The notes beneath the pieces are model-generated. The model was given only the letters and a program-made list of their open reading frames with translations, was not told the origin of the DNA and ran no database searches. A stretch of 9,282 nucleotides of DNA. Source: JBQCEE01 sp051960575 (GTDB taxonomy: Bacteria > Actinomycetota > Actinomycetes > Mycobacteriales > Jatrophihabitantaceae). Both the position numbers and the translations under genes were made by a program. Shown piece after piece: positions 6,622 to 9,282 of this stretch. Where the stretch lies: positions 1 through 9,282 of the forward strand of contig NZ_JBQCEE010000383.1 in the NCBI RefSeq assembly GCF_051960575.1. Reading direction: 5' to 3'. Position 1 is the stretch's first letter, and the number at the start of each line of letters is the position of its first letter.

Positions 6622-7122
6622 GTGAGCTCGCAGCTGTCCGGCATCCCGGTCCCGAAGCGCCGTCAACTCGCCGCCACGATCGGCCTGTTCGCGATGCTCT
6701 TCCTGGCCGTCGGCGCCGTCTCGCTGACCCGCTCGGGCGGCGGCGCCGGGTACACCGTCTTCCAGGTCGCCGCGTTCGTCATCGCCGTGCTGCTGGCGAT
6801 GGTGTCGTGGGGCGTCGTCACCTCGGTGAAGAACGACCTGGCCGAGCAGAAGCTGGACGCCGCGATCGCCGAGGTCGTCGGCAGCCGCCCCGACTCGCTG
6901 TGCAGTTGCGGGCACGAGCACGACCCGACCGAGCTGCACGTGGTGGACGCCGAGCCCGGGGCCGCCGCCGACGCCTGCGCGCACGACGGTGGCGGCGCGG
7001 CGTGCGCCCACGACTGCCAGACCTGCGTCCTCGCCGCCCTGCGCCCGTCGGCGGCCGCGAGCACGGCGACGGCCGAGCGCCCCTCCCCGCGTCCGCGCCC
7101 CCGGCCGACGCCCACCCGCTGA
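6622..7122 (+). CDS. Small two-helix membrane protein with Cys/His-rich cytoplasmic tail, unknown function
   Basis: This 166-residue protein is not recognised. A short basic N terminus (PKRRQ, 11-15) precedes membrane helix 1 (about 16-34), a short Gly-rich loop (38-43) and helix 2 (about 45-67). The positive-inside rule puts both ends in the cytoplasm. An acidic helical stretch follows (70-87), then a possible metal-binding part: C94-S-C96-G-H98-E-H100, C119-A-H121, and C128-A-H130-D-C132-Q-T-C135. This gives six cysteines and five nearby histidines (including H106). The last 25 residues are a Pro/Arg tail. The spacing suggests zinc or another metal, but no known zinc-finger family fits. The GTG start keeps helix 1 whole; the next ATG (codon 25) would break it. 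The gene is alone on the plus strand, divergent from FAH-gltX and convergent with the secreted-protein gene. Confidence 0.85.
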   Translation: MSSQLSGIPVPKRRQLAATIGLFAMLFLAVGAVSLTRSGGGAGYTVFQVAAFVIAVLLAMVSWGVVTSVKNDLAEQKLDAAIAEVVGSRPDSLCSCGHEHDPTELHVVDAEPGAAADACAHDGGGAACAHDCQTCVLAALRPSAAASTATAERPSPRPRPRPTPTR

Positions 7123-7123
7123 C

Positions 7124-7188
7124 CGCGGAACCCCCTGCTCTGGCCCAGATTCCGGCTCGGAAATGGGCCGGAGCGGGGGGGTTTCGCG
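7124..7188. terminator. Long bidirectional terminator between convergent genes
   Basis: Arms of about 24 nt (7124-7147 and 7164-7188) pair nearly throughout around a 16-nt loop, with GT wobbles and one bulged base. GGCCCA pairs with TGGGCC at the base of the loop, and AACCCCC pairs with GGGGGGGTTT further out. The AA/TTT ends give a short T-run in both directions. It starts 2 nt after the stop of the membrane-protein gene and ends 10 nt before the stop of the secreted-protein gene, so it serves both. Confidence 0.85.
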
Positions 7189-7198
7189 TCGTCCGGGG

Positions 7199-9282
7199 TC
7201 AGTTGATCTGCAGGTCCGTGCCGTAGGACATCGACGACTGGGCGGTGCGCGGGTCGGCGTTGATGGCGCTGAACAGCCACTGCCAGGCGTTCACGTTGGA
7301 CGCGGACGAGCAGCCGCCGGCCTGGTCGCAGGCCGTCCACTCGGTGAGCGGCCCGGCGAAGGCGATGCGCTGCGCCGCGGCCGAGATGACGTGCCACTGC
7401 TTCGGCATGGCGGTGTTGTAGATCTGCGGCAGGCCGAGGATGCGGGTGGGCGCCGCGCCGCCGGACAGCCAGTTGAGGTCGGTGGTGTGCCAGCCGTTGT
7501 TGCAGACCGTGCCGGACGACGTCGGGCAGCCGTCGGCCGAGCCGTTGAATACGAACTGCGCGGTGGTCGCGCCGAGGTAGCCGGTCAGCCACGCCCTGCT
7601 GGCGCTGACCGTCGCCGAGAAGCCGGGCTCGATGTCGTCCGCGCCCGCCACGGTGATGTTCGTGTACTTGGCGGCGTACGCGCGCACCGGGTCGACGACC
7701 TGGTCGGCCCAGATGGCGCCCTGCGCGCTGCTCACCATGCCGTCGTTGTTCGTGCCGATCGCCAGCAGCATCGGCGCGCTGACCTTCTGGGTGCTCGCGT
7801 AACCGTCGACGTACGCCTCCAGCGCCGACACCAGTGACGCGTACGAGATCCACTTCGTGGTCGCCGAGAGGATCACGCCGCCGTTGGCCTGGGCGCCGAT
7901 GTCCTGCAGCACCAGGTACCGGTGGCCGGACGGGTTGTAGCCGGCGTCGGTGGCACCCATCGCCCGCAGCGCCGGCACGTCGTGCGACGCGACGCCGGTG
8001 AGGGCGCGCAGGTAGTGGCTGGTCGACACCGGCGCCGGGGTGGTCTGCGGCGGGATGCAGGTGGCCGTCGTGACGTTCGTCGTCGCGCTCGCTCCGGTGC
8101 CGACGACGTTGGTCGCGGCGAGGGTCACGGCGTAGGTCGTCGAGCACGCCAACGAGCCGATCGTGGTGCTGCGCGTCGTCGCGGCGAGGCTCACCGGGCT
8201 GCGTCCGGGGCTGGTGAGCACGTACCCGGTCACCGGCACGCCACCCGTGCTCGACGGCGCCTGCCAGGTGAGCGTGACGCTGGTCGCGGTCGCCTTCGCC
8301 GTCAGCGCCTGGGGCGCTGCCGCGAGCGCGGCCGCGGTGGTGCCCTGCACAGTGGTCGCGGGTCCGGCACCGATGCTGTTGACCGCGGCGACGCTGATGG
8401 TGTGCGCGGTGTTCGGCAGCAGGTTCACGACCGTGAACGCCGTGGGGGTCACCGGGACGGTCTGCGGCGCGGTGTCGTCGATGCTCACCCGGTAGCCGGT
8501 GACCGGCGCGCCGCCGTCGAAGTCGGGTGCCGCCCAGCCGGCCGTGATGGTGCCGGTGCCGGTGTTCGTCACCTGCAGCTGCTGTGGCGCGTCCGGCACG
8601 GTGACGTAGGGCGCGAGCGAGCGGCAGCCGAGCAGCGTGTCGACGCCCGGGCCGACGTTGACGACGGTGACGCACACCCGGTGGGCGAAGCGGTCGGTCG
8701 GCACGGTGAAGCTGTAGGCGTGGGCGCTACCGTTCGCCGACCACCATGCCGGCAGCCCGGTGGCCGGTGCCGCCGCGGTCTGCGGCGTGACCGGCATGCC
8801 GTCCAGGGTCGGCCGCAGCTGCACCGGCGCCGTCACGTTCGGGTCGAGGGCCCAGCCGCTGACGACGATGCCGGCGGCGGTGTGGGCGGCGGTGAGGCGC
8901 CCGACCGGGTCGTTGCGTCCGCTCACCGTCACGCAGCGCAGGGTGGTGTCGCGGCCGGCCCGCACGTTGCGGGCCACGGTGCAGACGGTGTGCTGCCCGT
9001 CCGGCACGTTCACCGAGGTGGCGTAGCCGTGGTGGCCGCCGTACGCGCGGTACGGGCCGGTGAGCCAGCCGAGCCAGTTTCCCGCCGTGACCGCGCCGGC
9101 CACGCGTCCGTCGACCGTCACCGCGACCCGGATCGGTGCCGTCGTGTCGGGGTCGATCGCGTACCCGTGCAGCTGCAGCGACCCGAGCCGCCAGCTCACC
9201 GGGGCGAGCGTGCCCCACGGGCTGCCGGTGGCTGCCGAGGCGGCCGGGGCCACCACGGTGAGCGCCGCGGCGGCGACGAGCC
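7199..9282 (-). CDS. Secreted multidomain protein: two Cys-paired repeats, two FN3 domains and an unrecognised C-terminal domain (5' end cut by right edge)
   Basis: The frame stays open to the right edge. Residues are numbered here from the in-frame GTG at 9256. Upstream of it the frame reads LVAAAALTVVAPAASAA, a signal-peptide core with an Ala-X-Ala cleavage site near residue 9, so the true start lies just outside the window. The mature protein is about 675 residues. Two beta-rich repeats (about 23-113 and 118-214) share G-x-A-x-DP, a DG turn, and a Cys pair exactly 16 residues apart (C92/C108, C195/C211). Such repeats occur in actinobacterial wall and secreted proteins. Fibronectin type III domains follow at about 220-308 and 312-400, then a Pro/Thr linker. 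The last 270 residues are not recognised. They contain YLVLQDIGAQ, LLAIGTNNDG, the acidic GADDIEPGF (538-546) and close Cys pairs (577/585, 643/649). FN3 plus an enzyme-like domain suggests an extracellular carbohydrate-active protein, but this is inference. Confidence 0.9.
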   Translation of the reverse strand, partial: LVAAAALTVVAPAASAATGSPWGTLAPVSWRLGSLQLHGYAIDPDTTAPIRVAVTVDGRVAGAVTAGNWLGWLTGPYRAYGGHHGYATSVNVPDGQHTVCTVARNVRAGRDTTLRCVTVSGRNDPVGRLTAAHTAAGIVVSGWALDPNVTAPVQLRPTLDGMPVTPQTAAAPATGLPAWWSANGSAHAYSFTVPTDRFAHRVCVTVVNVGPGVDTLLGCRSLAPYVTVPDAPQQLQVTNTGTGTITAGWAAPDFDGGAPVTGYRVSIDDTAPQTVPVTPTAFTVVNLLPNTAHTISVAAVNSIGAGPATTVQGTTAAALAAAPQALTAKATATSVTLTWQAPSSTGGVPVTGYVLTSPGRSPVSLAATTRSTTIGSLACSTTYAVTLAATNVVGTGASATTNVTTATCIPPQTTPAPVSTSHYLRALTGVASHDVPALRAMGATDAGYNPSGHRYLVLQDIGAQANGGVILSATTKWISYASLVSALEAYVDGYASTQKVSAPMLLAIGTNNDGMVSSAQGAIWADQVVDPVRAYAAKYTNITVAGADDIEPGFSATVSASRAWLTGYLGATTAQFVFNGSADGCPTSSGTVCNNGWHTTDLNWLSGGAAPTRILGLPQIYNTAMPKQWHVISAAAQRIAFAGPLTEWTACDQAGGCSSASNVNAWQWLFSAINADPRTAQSSMSYGTDLQIN
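7202..8020 (-). other. Uncharacterised C-terminal domain of the secreted protein
   Basis: Residues about 413-685 form one globular unit after a Pro/Thr-rich linker. Alternating hydrophobic strands and helices are readable: a helix at SYASLVSALEAYVDGYA, then strands MLLAIGTN, ITVAGADDIEP, AQFVFNGS and RILGLPQIY, as in a beta/alpha barrel. The D540-D541-x-E543 cluster at the end of a strand looks like a possible active site. Two short Cys loops suit an extracellular place. No family name can be given from sight. Confidence 0.55.
8057..8599 (-). other. Tandem fibronectin type III domains
   Basis: Two repeats of about 88 residues each show the FN3 pattern: AP(Q)xL at the start, a conserved Trp (W241, W331), GG-x-PVTGY (248-255, 338-345), and the NxVGxG / NSIGAG turn before the last strand. 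The second has an extra Cys pair (C371, C400). In bacteria such domains act as spacers or carbohydrate-associated modules in secreted hydrolases. Confidence 0.85.

Noticed and set aside
7081..7122. Pro/Arg-rich codon run as a nucleotide repeat
   Set aside because: It is the coding end of the membrane protein tail, with no exact repeat unit.
6663..8675. Minus-strand open frame of 670 codons overlapping three units in another frame
   Set aside because: The Arg/His/Gly-rich product spans the bidirectional terminator and both real genes, so it is a composition artefact.
9254..9256. GTG at 9256 as the true start of the secreted protein
   Set aside because: The in-frame sequence upstream continues the hydrophobic core of a signal peptide to the window edge, so starting here would remove the signal.

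Overview
The window is 9.3 kb of very GC-rich, tightly packed chromosome. GTG starts are common, intergenic gaps are short, and every gene has the G/C-ending codons of a high-GC actinomycete. The gene pair encoding a fumarylacetoacetate hydrolase-family enzyme and glutamyl-tRNA synthetase recalls the Rv2993c-gltX arrangement of mycobacteria. The actinobacterial-type secreted repeat protein and the AAC-NN-GTT operator also fit Actinomycetia. The genus cannot be read from the sequence. No mobile element, CRISPR array, tRNA or rRNA was seen.

Layout from left to right, with most genes on the minus strand. (1) 1-1909 is a two-gene operon read right to left: an NAD(P)-dependent aldehyde dehydrogenase, then a GMC-family FAD oxidoreductase that runs off the left edge. 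Together they could take an alcohol through its aldehyde to a carboxylic acid. A KstR-like palindrome lies about 40 bp upstream of the first gene. (2) 2002-2052 is a strong hairpin that ends the next unit. (3) 2076-3233 encodes an acyl-CoA dehydrogenase closely resembling the mitochondrial long-chain type. Its leader holds a palindrome and a possible Shine-Dalgarno-masking hairpin. (4) 3311-4222 encodes an alpha/beta hydrolase. (5) 4299-6553 holds glutamyl-tRNA synthetase, with its start overlapping the stop of the fumarylacetoacetate hydrolase-family gene by 4 nt. (6) 6554-6621 is a 68-bp divergent promoter region that appears to start leaderless messages in both directions. (7) 6622-7122 (+) encodes a small two-helix membrane protein with a Cys/His-rich cytoplasmic tail. 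(8) 7124-7188 is a long bidirectional terminator hairpin between convergent genes. (9) 7199-9282 (-) encodes a large secreted protein whose signal peptide is cut by the right edge. It has two disulfide-type beta repeats, two fibronectin type III domains and a C-terminal domain of about 270 residues that I do not recognise.

The left half looks like lipid, steroid or alcohol catabolism (alcohol oxidation, aldehyde oxidation, acyl-CoA dehydrogenation, ester or C-C hydrolysis), though no substrate is fixed by sequence alone. The middle is translation housekeeping. The right end holds the least described material: the Cys/His membrane protein and the C-terminal domain of the secreted protein. No complete, obviously new multi-gene system is visible.
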